Source: Bugula neritina (Eukaryota > Bryozoa > Gymnolaemata > Cheilostomatida > Bugulidae). Taken from it: a stretch of DNA of 64,000 nucleotides. The notes beneath the pieces were generated by a model. It worked only from the letters and a program-made list of their open reading frames with translations, had not been told where the DNA came from and ran no database searches. Location of the stretch: the NCBI GenBank assembly GCA_964035545.1, contig OZ037767.1:29493628-29557627 (forward strand). The letters are read 5' to 3'. Numbering within the stretch: the stretch's first letter is position 1; each line of letters begins with the position of its first letter. Positions 52,501 through 64,000 of the stretch are shown in pieces. The position numbers and the translations under genes are program-made.

Positions 52501-54753
52501 CGCTTTTACTCTGTATATTAATTTCTTTCTACAACACTTTTGATATAATTTAGTTGTGTTCTCATAAGTTTAACTAATGGTGTTTTATATTTGTAGTAAA
52601 TGTCAAACATATGTCACAGAATCTGGAGCTGAGGCTATATTTGAGCCAATCAAATTCAAGTTTACTAAACCTCTGGTTTATGAGCCAATAAACAACGATA
52701 CAATACAAGACAAAGTTATATATTTTCAGGTAAACACTGATTATTAATTGGATCAATTTTTCTTACAACCTTTTTGAATTGAGAAATTGATTAAAGTTGT
52801 GCCACAATATTAGGTACAGGTAGAAATCTGAAGTAGAATATAAATGTTGGTTATTCTGGTCACGCAGGTAATGGTGAAGCAGAAGTACACTCATAGAACC
52901 TTCCAGATTGCTGACATGACCATCCCACTCAATGTGGCTGTATCTAAGATAGTCAAGGAGTCGTTCCCTCTACGTATTTCCTCCCAGACTAAACTTCCTG
53001 ACAATATGATGGTGCTGCCTGATATAAAGGTCAGCGAATACATGTCTATACTCACGTCTATGTATATCTTACCTTAGAATCAGCTGATGTACCAAGTTAT
53101 CATAATACTATGTTGATACATTTCACCCTTAAGTTTTACACAGCTGCATGGCAATCATACAATACATTTGGCAACATAACAATACATATTTGATTGGCTT
53201 TATTTGTAGAGTGTTCTTGAGTATAGGGTTCTTATTTTTCTAATTTCTTACAATCATTATGGTACGCTGCGACATGTAAGTACAATGAATTCATGTCGCA
53301 GTGTATCTCACACTGTATGTATTATTTAATTGGAAAAACATGCGAAACTCCACCTTTTTACACAGAAGAAAAATACTCGTCAAAATTACACAACAAGTTT
53401 GTCAGCACTGTCATTGTTCATGCCTACAACTGCATGTATAACACTGCTTTTCAGTCAACGTTCATGTGATGTGATTCCTTCTACTTTCTATTTTATAGCC
53501 TACAATGGTTACAACCTCAGATCCAAACCTGAGAAGCACTCGAGAAAGAGAGGTGTTGTTAAACCTTCCACTAAATAACCCTAGACCTTCCAGTGATGTC
53601 AATCTCAGAGAGGTTATATCTATGAGCAGCCATTCTGCATCGGTGAGTGAGATTTATCTTCCCCTGCTACATGCAGTCATATTTTACAAGTTGAATAAAA
53701 GAAGTAGGCCTATTTGTTGTTACCTTTATTACATATTTTTCATAGATAATTTATGTGAACAGAATGCAAATGAAGATTATTTGATAATTAATGGTATTTA
53801 TGCAATTATGCTGTAGGTATCAATTGACATGCCTAGTGATGTGGAAGTAGAAACCGCCAACGAGTGCCTTAGTCAAGTTAAAGTACAATCCACTTCCTTA
53901 TCTGTCCCAGATGACACAGTAATACCAATGCCTGGAGCTCCAGGTAAAAATGATATACTTATTTTTGAAGTTTTCCTATCTTTTTTTCTTTATGCCATAT
54001 AAAATGTGGTGCATTTTCTCCAAAACTGTTAATGTAGATCATAAAGTACTTTTTGCTTATTCTTATTTTATTATTGTTTCGATGGTACAGAGGTTGCGAT
54101 TTCTTGTTTTTTATTTTTTCACAGTAACTTTATGATTTTTCAGAAAGAAGTTCTGTACTGACAACTTTGCTAAGGATGTTATGCAATCAGCTGCAATGTA
54201 CTGTTTGGATTGTATTAGCCCTTGTAGTTTACCATACAGCTAGACTAATATGTCAGCTAATGTTGTAGATTTACCTGCGGAGGGTGACCTTGACACAATG
54301 TTATCAGTGCGAGTAGATGCACTAAATTTATCTTCCAATAAAAGAGAATCTCAGCTGAGTTCAACTCAGCCAATAGAAACAGTGGTTAGAATGCTGAGTG
54401 ACAGTGAATCGGACAGCTCAACAGATAACCAATCAAAACTCTCCAAAATGCTCAAAACCAAGCGCTCATCTGATCAAGTAGTAGAAATGGGTTCTAGGAG
54501 TTATCTGTCACCGTCAGGTCATCAAGCTGACAACGAATTAGCAACGGTTGCTTATTTAAATGAAAGTCTTGCTTTTACTAGACATAAACTGAGAAGAAAA
54601 TATCCAACTAACTGGACATCGACAACTGGGGCTAAGCAGTTGTCTAAAGGAAGTGATGTAGCCGTCACTATTGGCGACTTGGAGTTGAGTGACTTTGATG
54701 AACCTGTAAAAGTTCACAAATCATATAAAAATACTGAAGAGTTTACAGTTTAA
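49512..54753 (+). CDS. Ankyrin repeat-C2 domain protein with alternative C-termini
   Basis: Exons 49512-49564, 50172-50314, 50712-50897, 51300-51518, 51912-52137, 52597-52729, 52868-53029, 53499-53642 and 53817-53943, then either 54144-54268 or 54269-54753. All phases agree. Residues about 10-125 are ankyrin repeats (WSPLHEASNYGYIDIVKLLL; NTAVHYAAQEGHPTCLRLLI; DGYTPLDLA). Residues about 202-375 look like a synaptotagmin-type C2 domain (GNLHMSFEYNSKKSYLKVRL, then FKFTKPLVYE and FQIADMTIPL). The region from about 375 is Ser/Thr-rich. The short form is 505 residues and ends in a hydrophobic segment (VWIVLALVVYHTARLI) near the C-terminus, like a tail anchor. The long form is 625 residues with an acidic Ser-rich tail. 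C2 domains commonly bind membranes or partners; the canonical Ca-binding Asp cluster is not evident. The exact family is not recognised. Confidence 0.82.
54144..54268 (+). other. Alternative last exon with hydrophobic tail; stop codon overlaps next acceptor
   Basis: After acceptor TTTTTCAG the frame reads RSSVLTTLLRMLCNQLQ, then a hydrophobic stretch, then LML and TAG at 54266-54268. The AG of this stop is the acceptor dinucleotide (ATGTTGTAG) for the alternative exon 54269-54753, which continues in the correct phase as DLPAEGDLDTML. The two endings thus exclude each other. Confidence 0.55.
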
Positions 54754-56266
54754 ATAACTTGACTCTGTAAGTTCTAACTTATTTATGTAAAAATTATTTT
54801 TGTTATAGCAATAACCAAATCATATCATTATATTTTAAATACTGTTTCAAATGTTCCTTTGTTGAGAAAGCTATCATGAGAATTCATATTTTTTCAAATC
54901 ACCTTTCATTATACTCAGTAGATGCAGTCTTTTCACAGCGACTAGTTTTTTCCAGGTCTATATTAAGATGGCCCTCAAATTTGCCTTCATTTCTGTCTGT
55001 TGACTCTTGATTTACAAAATTTTATGAGCAACTATTTACATCTGTTAACTAGCTCTTTTGATTACAAAAGCATAATGAAAAGAAGCTCTGAATTTGTTTG
55101 AAAAGCTGTAAATAGCTTCTGGGACTTAGTTGAAGGTTTCTATGCACCTTGCAAGCTTCCTCACTATACACTGTGACTGTAGATTTTACTATATTTTTAT
55201 ATGATCAAAATGGCTGCTTGTAGGTGTAACTAATACTTTAATTGTGATGCGGATTTGATGGGCTGAATTTTACAGTGATTTACATATTTTTGTAATGCAA
55301 GATAATTGTTTTTTCAAAATGAAGTTGCATTAAGCAAAGTTCATGTTAAGCTTCTACTGATAGTATATATGCAACAGTTGTTATACTTATTCTGTTATCC
55401 TTTTGGGTGGTACTCACTTATATTTTTTCAAATTATATGTAATGGTGGTCAAATTGCGGATATTTTTTATAATTTTACTGCCAGCTAGGCTTCCAGTTTT
55501 CAAAGCAAACTCAGTGGCATAATTGAACATTAACAACAATTGGAAGAAACTATTTTACAAGTTTAAAATAGATTTATTATAATGAATCTATAGTTTTATT
55601 ATTATTGCACCAACACAGTCTGTAATGTGTACTATGAATACTCAGTACTAAAAATTGATTGATTTTGTAAACATAAAAGAATAAAAAGCTATGAAATAGA
55701 AAACAGGCCATTTACAACAACCAATGTGAACTATAGAATGCTTTCAGTCAACACTTATGGGTAGACAACTAATATAACTTCAAACACTAAAACTTAATTG
55801 TCAACTGATTTTAAGACTTTAAAACCGGCTTCAATTATTCCAATACTAACAAGCAGCGAAAGTCTACATTTTTCTAGAATGTATTAAAGCCTATATAGAT
55901 AACATACTGGACCTGAGTGTAGAATACTAAGTGAAAACACATACTTCTCTACTATACAAACAATATAATAAATAAACATTAAGTAGACAACTCCTCTAAG
56001 TGCCTTAAGACCAGCGGCCTTTAACAATTGTAAGTAGATTACGTGTAAGGATTCGTCTATAAAATAAGTGAGTATTAACAACAGCAAAAATATAGCAATT
56101 CCAATATTTATGGCTGATTATACAATATGGCCACCAGCACGGAAGGCTTATCTCGTAATACGACTGGTCGTCTAGTATAACACAGTTACCAGGACAGCAA
56201 CGTGCGTATAGTTATCACAATATCAGAGTTTTCCATCAACTTTGATGTATCAGCAAAACATCTCGT
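54754..56266. other. Tail-to-tail 3' region of two convergent genes
   Basis: No coding exon is seen. A + strand AATAAA lies at 55680-55685, and minus-strand signals (TTTATT on +) lie near 55573 and 55594. The 3' ends of the ankyrin-C2 and F-spondin transcripts may therefore overlap by about 100 bp. Confidence 0.4.
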
Positions 56267-59200
56267 CTAGGCTCGTTTACGACGTTGACGTCGACCTAAA
56301 GCAAAACTTTGATTAGTGATGAAGATTTGTTAAAATAGAGATAAAGTTAGTTTTTACTCATAACTGGCATTATTAATGTTATTGCATAACGCTTAAAAAT
56401 CAATTAAAAATCACTATAATTCGCTAGTACTCATTTATTAAAACTTTCATATAATAGAAACATGCATTTCTTCTCGAGATTAATTATAGTGTTCAATAAC
56501 TAGTAAAAATAGAACAAAATGAAATAAAAATATAATGATTACACAGCTACTTGAATGAGCTAAGCGAAAACTTATTAAAGTGCACGGAAAATGATGCAAG
56601 ACTGGTAAATAGTGCAGACAACTCATAATACATGACTGATAAACCATAAACTTATAGTGAAAACACAACATAGACTGAGAGAGTGGGTGTGACAATAGAT
56701 ACAGCGGGTGGGTGGTGCTCACAGAAAGAAAACAAGGCTACATCTTCACTCACCATGATCACACACAGCAGGGGGACAGAGTTCACACCAGCTGAGCTTC
56801 CAGCATTATATTATTCAGTGTGGAATAATTTTACAGTATTACTGCGAGTTTATATTTCTCTGATAGCTAATGCCACTGCACATGCATAACCAAGGAGTAT
56901 TTACTGAAGACAATACAACCAATCAGGGATTCTCACAGGGATAGTGACTATAAACTCAAACGAGATTTACTGAAGACAAAATTATGCATTGAAATATCCT
57001 TGATCTTCATTACTCAATGACCCAAATGATCTCAACACAATTTTATACAAAATGTCTTCTGTGTTTTACTGTTGTGCAACATTAAACAAGATGTTCAGCA
57101 GTAACTGGGATACAAACACGGAGTATTAAGAGAAACCTGATAGAACAGAGAAGCTGGGTGACAGGGGAATGCATGTTCACTACAAAAAGTAGAGATCCTT
57201 CTACAAGGAAAGGCCGATTGCATGAAGTGAAACATCAGAAAACACTATCTCGTACTTCACTAGGCAATTTTATTATGCCAGTTAAAAAGAGTAAATGATA
57301 GGCAGATATAAGTTACTCGTATTAGTAATTATAGCAGCAATAAACCAGAATAAAATTTAACTTTAGCAAAAATACTATCAGCAAAAGATACAGAGATTCA
57401 GAGTTTGTTATTAAATAAAAAATAAATATTATAAACTATTGTATTCTTTTACAGGTGGTTAGTAATAAATCAATAGAAAGAGAATACTAAACAGAATGTC
57501 AGTTGGAAGCAGATTGATACACTAGGGGAAGGCGAGGGTTAAATAAATCATACAGAAATATGAGTTCTAAAAATAGTTGTTTACCATTACTTGAACTTGA
57601 AGTCATCCAGCTATGAGTAAATTAAGCATCTCAGATTATATTACTCAGTGTAACACATTCAGACTAGATTGCAAAGGAAGTTTCAAACAAAGGAAAAAAT
57701 TAGACTCGCTGAAGACAGCAAGTCAGTCATGTGTTTGGTTGCTAGCCACGCCCACCACAACCTCACACGAGATCACCAAGATTACCGCCGTCTGCCAGGT
57801 ATTCGTCGAGAGTTCTGATAACAATCACATGACCATATTTAGTTCTATGCAACTTACGACATTTCACGGCATTGTCGCACTGCTGCACCTCCTTCAGCGG
57901 CGGACATCTTGCTCCGTGATTCTTCCGTTTGACTGTAATTGAACGTCGGCGAACCTGTCGGCCGGTTCCACAGGATTTGGAGCAGGCGCTCCACTCCCCC
58001 CAGTCTCCAACTTGACAGTCCACTGGCAGGTTCTCTTGAGTTGATTCTATAAATAGAAAATAGGACAGCTATTGATTGTGATGAAGCAGGTCTGACAACG
58101 GTTACTGGCTCAGCATTATGATATACCTGTATGATATAACTGTATGAGTTACCTGTATGAGATACCTGTATGATACACATGTATGATACACATGTAGCAG
58201 ATATACCTGTATGATATACCTGTACGAGATACCTGTATGAGATACCTGTATGATATACCTGGATGATATACCTGGATGAGACACATGTAGCAAATACACC
58301 TGCAGCAGAGAGGTGTAGAGCAGGGGTTACCTGTAGTAGATGTTGCATCGGTACACGGCCCGTTATAACAAGCTCGCATCTCCATTTCCTTTGGATCAGA
58401 GAGAGGGCAGGTTCCACCTTCCGATGCCGGTTGGACAATCATTCTAAACCTAGTCTGAGTTCCCATAACTCCGCACAACGCATCACAGGGTGTCCAGGCA
58501 GTCCACTCGCTTATTACACAGTTGGCATCTAAACAACGAGAAAGTAATGATAATCACAACTGAACAGGCAAATATAATAAAGATGGAACTTTCACATGTC
58601 AACTATTTGTAGATGGAGAATAAAGGAGATATAATTTATTTCAGTAAGTAACTTAGATAGAAAAAGAGAAAGTAATTAGTGAGAAAAGAAATTGAGATGG
58701 GTGAATGAGGGGGTGTGAGAAAAGAGAGGTAGATAAGAGGAGATAAAAGTAGAGGGGTGGATGAGGGGGTGAAAGGAGAGGGGTGGATGAGAGGGTGAAA
58801 GGAGAAGGTGGATGAGAGGGTAACAGGAGAGAGGTGGATTAGAGAATCTACCCACCTTGACAAAGCGAGCCTTGGCATGGTTCCATCTCTGTGTACTGAG
58901 TGTCAACTGGGCAGGGCCCCCTCTTCTCCATCCTCCTTCTCATCCTCTTGCCAACACCACAGGCTACAGAACACTTACTCCAGTCTCCCCATGGTGACAG
59001 CTGCAACACCATAACGTCAGCAGAGTCAGATAAATCAACAAAACACATTCCAACAGCATACAGAGTGATGTTTAGAAGAAATGAAATGCTAATCAGCAGC
59101 GCCTTGCAAGTGCAGCAAGACTCTAGTTAAGTCTTGCAGCAGTAGCTGACTTGTAAATAAAAGCGGGAGAACAAGTTTCTGTACTCTCTGGCCAAAGAGT

Positions 59201-62200
59201 GAAGAAGTTTATTACATACCATGCAGTATGGGTGGCAATCACTAAGGTTACAGCTTCTCATCTCTTTGACGTTAGGGTCACATGGTTGACCTTGGCCCTG
59301 TGCGGGTCTCTTTACCATCCTCTGTCTAGCCTGAACCCCATCACCGCAGGTTTCAGAGCAGAGGGACCACGCGCTCCACTCACTCAGCATACAGTCCACG
59401 TCACTAGTCAGACTAGGTGCGGGGCAGTCATCTAATGTGCACACCTAACCGCAAACAAATACATCAAGTCACAAGTCTACACCTTTCCTAACTATATTTG
59501 TTTAACATTTTGTAGCATGAAATGTTGCTAAGCAGTTTGTCCAGGTTTCCACCACGAAACAACCAGCAATCCATAGCAGGATATAATTTAAAGTATATGA
59601 AACATGATTATCAAAGCTATTCTGTAAAATCCGCAATTTCATTCTCTATTAGTTATACTTGAATTTTAAGACCAATCAAAGACACTAAAAATCTTTGAAC
59701 TAGAACAGATGCTGACCACTGACTCTCCTCCCAACACTCTCACCTCAGTCTGAGTTGTAGACTTGGGACACATAGCACCATTGCCTGAGTTCCTACGCTT
59801 TATCTGTCTGCTGCGGCTCTTGAGACCCGTCCCGCAAGTGACTGAGCAGGAACTGAAGGCTGACCACTCCGTCAGCATACAGTCAACATCTCCCGCTGCC
59901 ACTGGCGACCCTGCAGGACATAGTACACATCTGACACACGGCAGCATACAGTATATATCTGACACACGGCAGCATACAGAACACATCTGACACACACGGC
60001 AGCATACAGTACACATCTGACACACATGGCAGCATGTAGTATACATCTGACACACGGCAGCATACAGTATACATCTGACACACGGCAGCATACAGCACAC
60101 ATCTAACACACACAGTTTCTACATCCACTCAAAATGTAAATTCTAAATAATTATCAACTTTATTTGGCAAACAATATTCAATATAGTTCAATGGCCATAT
60201 TAGAAGTTGAAGCAACTTCACTGGAGTGTCACCAAGAGAGAGTGGATTAAATCAGCTAAGAGAATAAGCAATGTTTCAAATAACTTCTAATTTTTCAAAA
60301 CTAAAGCACATTTAATATATTTAACAACTAGTTGAAAGGATCTCAATTGACTAGAATTACCAAAACTAAACTGTGATAAGCGTCTGCGAAGAAAACACGA
60401 CTCAGGAGTCAGTTTATTTGAATCTTCTCAGATAAGAAGTAGAAAAAGTGGAGTACAGATATTGCCGTATGTTTACCTCCTTCAACTGTGCCACACGACG
60501 AAACGCAATCTTCAAGAGTGTCAAAGTTATTTGCGTTGCCACGGCAACCGGTATACTCAAAGGGTCTGCACTTTCCCATGTCCACGTCATAGAAATACCT
60601 GGTGAAGTTGCCAACACAACTTCCCAGAGCTAGCGGCTCCCGGCAAACACCTGTAAGCAGGTCAGAAGTCAGCGTTACGTTTGAATACAATAAATATCTG
60701 CTACTTTACATGCTTTCCATTAAAAGTCAGTAGGAAAATAAGCAACAGAGTAGAAATAAGGAAATCTCCGCTAAATTGACCAACTGTTAACCTCCTAACA
60801 AAATATTTAACAAATACTCTCAAACTAAATACTGACGGCTCCAGTTTGGGTTGACTTGGGAGCAGTCGGCGACCTCGGCTTGGCACCTCCTGGTATCCTC
60901 CAGTGCGGTGGAACACTTGAGTGGGCCCATCTGGTTGAGGTACCGCCTGGTCCGGATCTGCACGCCACTTCCTGTTATGACAAAGTTCACATCATCTAGG
61001 GCACAGGCTACTAGTAGACAACTGGAGCACAGGCTACCAGCAGAGAACTAGTCTGACAGCTCTTACTCTCATATTTCATGGGTTTGGTATGGAAACAAAT
61101 AAAATGTGTGAGAGAACAACTTCTAATGTGCAATAATAGAAATCATGATACTCGGCTACACAGAGCTGTCACTTTACACTGCAGCAAATGCTTAGTCACA
61201 CATAATAGAATACTTGAAAAAATAGTTTATTTCATTCCATCAGCTGCAATAACGAACTAATGTGATTGGCTAACATATCGCAGTACCTTGACATATCCAC
61301 AGATGGCTAGCAGTTGCAGCAGACGTATATTAATGCATGACTCACCACATGTGGCAGTGCAGGGGCTCCACAGAGACCACGGCGTAGTAATACAGACGTC
61401 CACCGGCTGGCTCGGGTCTACTTCGCACTCATTCACAAGTCCCAAACAGTTTTCTATTTCCTGCAGTTTTATCTTCGGACACGCTTTGGTGCTGCCCATG
61501 GGGCTCTTGAACTGCCTAGTTCTGAAAACAAGGTGTATGAGAAATGTTATATATTTATTGAAATAGTTTGTCTAATTCTGAAAAAAAGACACCATTATTC
61601 ATGTCTCAAAACATTAGCTTCAGTTTTGATGAGGGCTAAAAGGTAACAACCGGTGCTCAAAGCTAAACAATAAGTAAGTTACAACTGCAGGGTAACTAAT
61701 GCGTATACTTGCCTAGTCTTAATGCCGACACCACAGGTAACACTACACGCATCAAACTCGCTCCACTCAGTAACCATACACTTGACGTCCGGGACATTGA
61801 GAATTTCCTCTGCATCAGAGTCTGTACCAACAACGACAACTAATTATAGAAAATACTGATATGCCAGAAGAATGCATTGACGACTTCACAGACTTTTGAA
61901 AATTCAATCTTATCAAATAAGCAATAAAATAAAAAAATTCCCACTATCACAAATATACTACACAACATAACGTAATATGTATACAGAGGGAATTTTATAT
62001 CAAGTTATGTTTCTCTGCATGATCATGTGACAAAATGGGTATAGAGGGCGTAGCTGAGCCTTCATACAAATATATCACCTGTGAAAGTGGGTTTGGTGCT
62101 GCTGCTAGCTTCACATCTCTCAGTAGAAGTTGGGGTGGTTTTGGCGCCCACCCTTCTGATGCGGACTGTAGCCATGGGACTGACTTTGTCCGTCCCATAG

Positions 62201-63135
62201 AATGGAGACGCTGTGTTGTTAGGAAACTCATTGGTGATTGGCTTAATGACATCCTTGGGGTAAGTTGGCAAGTTGCTAGACAGGTATGTGACACCTGTAT
62301 ATGTATACAGTGTACATGTACAGTATACATAATATATTATACATATACATATTTGAAAGTAATATTTAGGGTAAGGAATTCTACAAGTATAGAATAGCAA
62401 ATCTGACAACTAAATATTATGGTAAAGTTTTATAGATACTAACTACGTTCAAAATAATTACCATTGAATTAACCATTATAAGTGAAATTCTAAAGCAATT
62501 TACTGGCATCAAAACAGACTAAGTGGAATACACACCGCTGTCTGTGCCGGCATCCCATGGGAAAAGCTCCAAATCTAGTGAATCCAGCCACGTACAGTTC
62601 TCCAAGCACATGTTGACGCTGTCAATACCTGCCAGCAAACAATACACATTCTAGCTAACCATTCATACATGTCAGATGCTTTAGTGAAGAGTTGTAATCT
62701 TTATTTGGAGTTATTTTCTCAACATGTGAAGGGCACACAACTCTAAGATATTCAACGTATTCACTCTGCAGTGAAGGAAAGTAAAAATACATTGGGTGCG
62801 TTCGAACCCCTGTAAAGGCCATAGGTGATGTTAGGAAGAGCATATTTTCATAGACAGTGCCACACATGAACAAGTCCTTAGCCAGATTTAACAAAGCCTT
62901 TTCCATCAGGGGTTCACACAGAGATAGTGACTATAAACTTGTGTGAGTAAATGAGAGAGAAGCAGCACTAGGCTGACTCACCGACACACCAGTCAGGACT
63001 TGGACCAATCATAGTGAGCAGAGAGACTAGAGGTCGGCTGTTGTCTGTACTGAACCTAGCAGACTTCTTAGTAGTGTAGATATTGGGATACCCCCATACA
63101 CCACTCGTCTTTATCACTGTACGCACATTACGACT
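56267..63135 (-). CDS. SPON1-like: F-spondin (spondin-1) homologue, 5' partial
   Basis: Thirteen exons, all phase-consistent (669 residues plus stop): 62982-63135, 62536-62628, 62079-62294, 61713-61821, 61346-61521, 60837-60971, 60477-60650, 59744-59910, 59220-59444, 58856-59000, 58331-58528, 57858-58046, 56267-56295. The start has the end of the Spondin_N domain: MIGPSPDWCVGIDSVNMCL, LELFPWDAGTDSGVTYLSSN, NNTASPFYG. Then two thrombospondin type 1 repeats (TEWSEFDACSVTCG; TPWSLWSPCTATCG), one Kunitz domain (CVGNFTRYFYDVDMGKC, CRGNANNFDTLEDCVSSC), and five more TSP1 repeats. The last exon gives a basic end RRRQRRKRA. F-spondin is a secreted matrix/axon guidance protein; the reeler domain and signal peptide would be upstream of the window. 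If the last intron is retained, an alternative end of about 30 residues results (stop near 57763). Confidence 0.9.
58110..58310. repeat. Minisatellite of donor-like CAGGTAT words
   Basis: On the minus strand it is a run of about 11-bp units around CATACAGGTATAT, with CATGTGTAT variants. It starts about 20 bp after the donor of F-spondin exon 58331-58528. Each unit matches a splice donor consensus (CAG|GTAT). Confidence 0.8.
58680..58850. repeat. Polypurine minisatellite
   Basis: Purine-only tract on the + strand with units near GGTGGATGAGAGGGTGAAAG, about six or seven copies. It touches the donor of F-spondin exon 58856-59000. The minus-strand transcript would be pyrimidine-rich. Triplex-forming composition. 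Confidence 0.75.
59915..60113. repeat. 28-bp minisatellite beside a splice acceptor
   Basis: About seven copies of a unit containing ATCTGACACACGGCAGCATA (+ strand), directly upstream, in transcript sense, of the acceptor of F-spondin exon 59744-59910. Open frames through it on the minus strand (repeated CRVSDVYC peptides) are artefacts. Confidence 0.88.
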
Positions 63136-64000
63136 CTACAAACATATCATAGTGAGATAATTTGCAGCTCCTGCATTTTGAAAAATACTGAAACAATATC
63201 CTGCAAGTTGAATTGAACCAACAGAGTCACATGGAAACTTGCTTTTACCTGTAGAGAACAGGTAAAGCAAGGCTAGGTAAACTTTTGCACTACTTTAGCA
63301 ACAATTACAAATGAGATAACACCATTGCTTAGAAAGGCGTTACAAGTTTAGATTACATTTGCAAGTATTACCCATTGAATTCATTAGCAAATACTTTTCA
63401 TGCAATCAAATTATTCCATTAGCAAATATTAATAATGGTAATTCATTAGAATATAAAAGGAACTGAATTTGTAATAGTATTTACTAGTTGGTGTTAATAC
63501 TATAGCAGTCTGAAGCTACATTCATCTATTTAATTCGTCTGTTAGCTAGTTCACTAAGCTCTATTGAATAAAAAATTGATCGATTGTTTTTAACTAAAAG
63601 GTTATCACACCTTGAGCTAGCAAATTATTTCAATTGCACCTCAAAGCTGATAAAAACTGGGTCGACAAACGAGGTTGAACTGGCTTTGTTATTTGTTTTT
63701 GAAAAGATCGATAATTTGAATAATTTATGTAGAAATTAAAATCAATGATGACAAAAAGATAATTAATGCTCTTTTAATATAACATAATTATTATATTTTA
63801 TGGACACAATGCCTGCTGGAGTATATGCATGCGGAAAACATTCATAAGAATGGAGTAATGATTCACATATTTGGAATATTTTGTGAACAGATAGTTATAT
63901 TTGTTTAAAATGTGATATCTAGCTGTAAATATTTTTATAATTAAGTTTAACAAAATATTTCCAGACTGTCAACTGCAATAAGAGAGATGATGCCTGTCTT
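63136..64000. other. Probable F-spondin intron, no exon recognised
   Basis: AT-rich, no convincing coding exon. The remaining Spondin_N and reeler exons should lie further right, outside the window. Confidence 0.45.

Noticed and set aside
58102-58300. Tyr/Ile-rich repeated frames on the minus strand
   Set aside because: Product of the CAGGTAT minisatellite in the F-spondin intron.
59666-60128. Cys-rich repeated frames on the minus strand (CRVSDVYC type)
   Set aside because: They run through the 28-bp minisatellite in an F-spondin intron; only the TSP1 exon 59744-59910 is supported.
62655-62906. 83-codon minus-strand frame
   Set aside because: Lies between F-spondin exons, has no domain or phase-compatible splice sites; another GTTCGAAC-like word here also lacks a tRNA fold.

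Overview
This is an AT-rich animal genome window. Genes are split by short-to-medium GT-AG introns, including several micro-exons, and the intervals are full of microsatellites, minisatellites and one non-LTR retrotransposon. Gene content (WAP/antistasin multidomain protein, sigma-like glutathione S-transferase, F-spondin with a Kunitz domain, ankyrin-C2 protein) fits an invertebrate, most plausibly a lophotrochozoan such as a mollusc. That placement is inference; no species marker is visible. I built the gene models by hand from splice consensus, reading phase and domain similarity, and in the main models the phases close exactly.

Layout. 80-2750 (+): 3' part of a secreted-type WAP-antistasin gene with a lysine-rich tail. 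2751-8861: no gene seen. 8862-27096 (+): locally duplicated array of a tiny acidic two-exon gene (five first exons, two kinds of last exon, several promoters with TATA boxes and a bZIP-type palindrome), mixed with a 5'-truncated GST copy (15168-16098, -) and a degenerate LINE (16100-19186, +). 28976-31068 (-): intact four-exon GST. 32873-48183 (-): 26-exon gene for an unrecognised protein of about 1,712 residues. 49512-54753 (+): ankyrin-C2 gene whose last exon has two overlapping splice choices giving a hydrophobic tail or a long Ser-rich tail. 56267-63135 (-): F-spondin homologue (C-terminal 669 residues; the 5' end lies beyond the window).

The large minus-strand gene and the ankyrin-C2 gene are head to head across about 0.9 kb; the ankyrin-C2 gene and F-spondin are tail to tail. 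No functional pathway links the neighbours.

The most unusual points are (1) the acidic microprotein array with swappable last exons, (2) a stop codon in the ankyrin-C2 gene whose AG is also the acceptor for an alternative tail, and (3) intronic tandem arrays that repeatedly touch exon edges and in some cases copy the splice donor itself.
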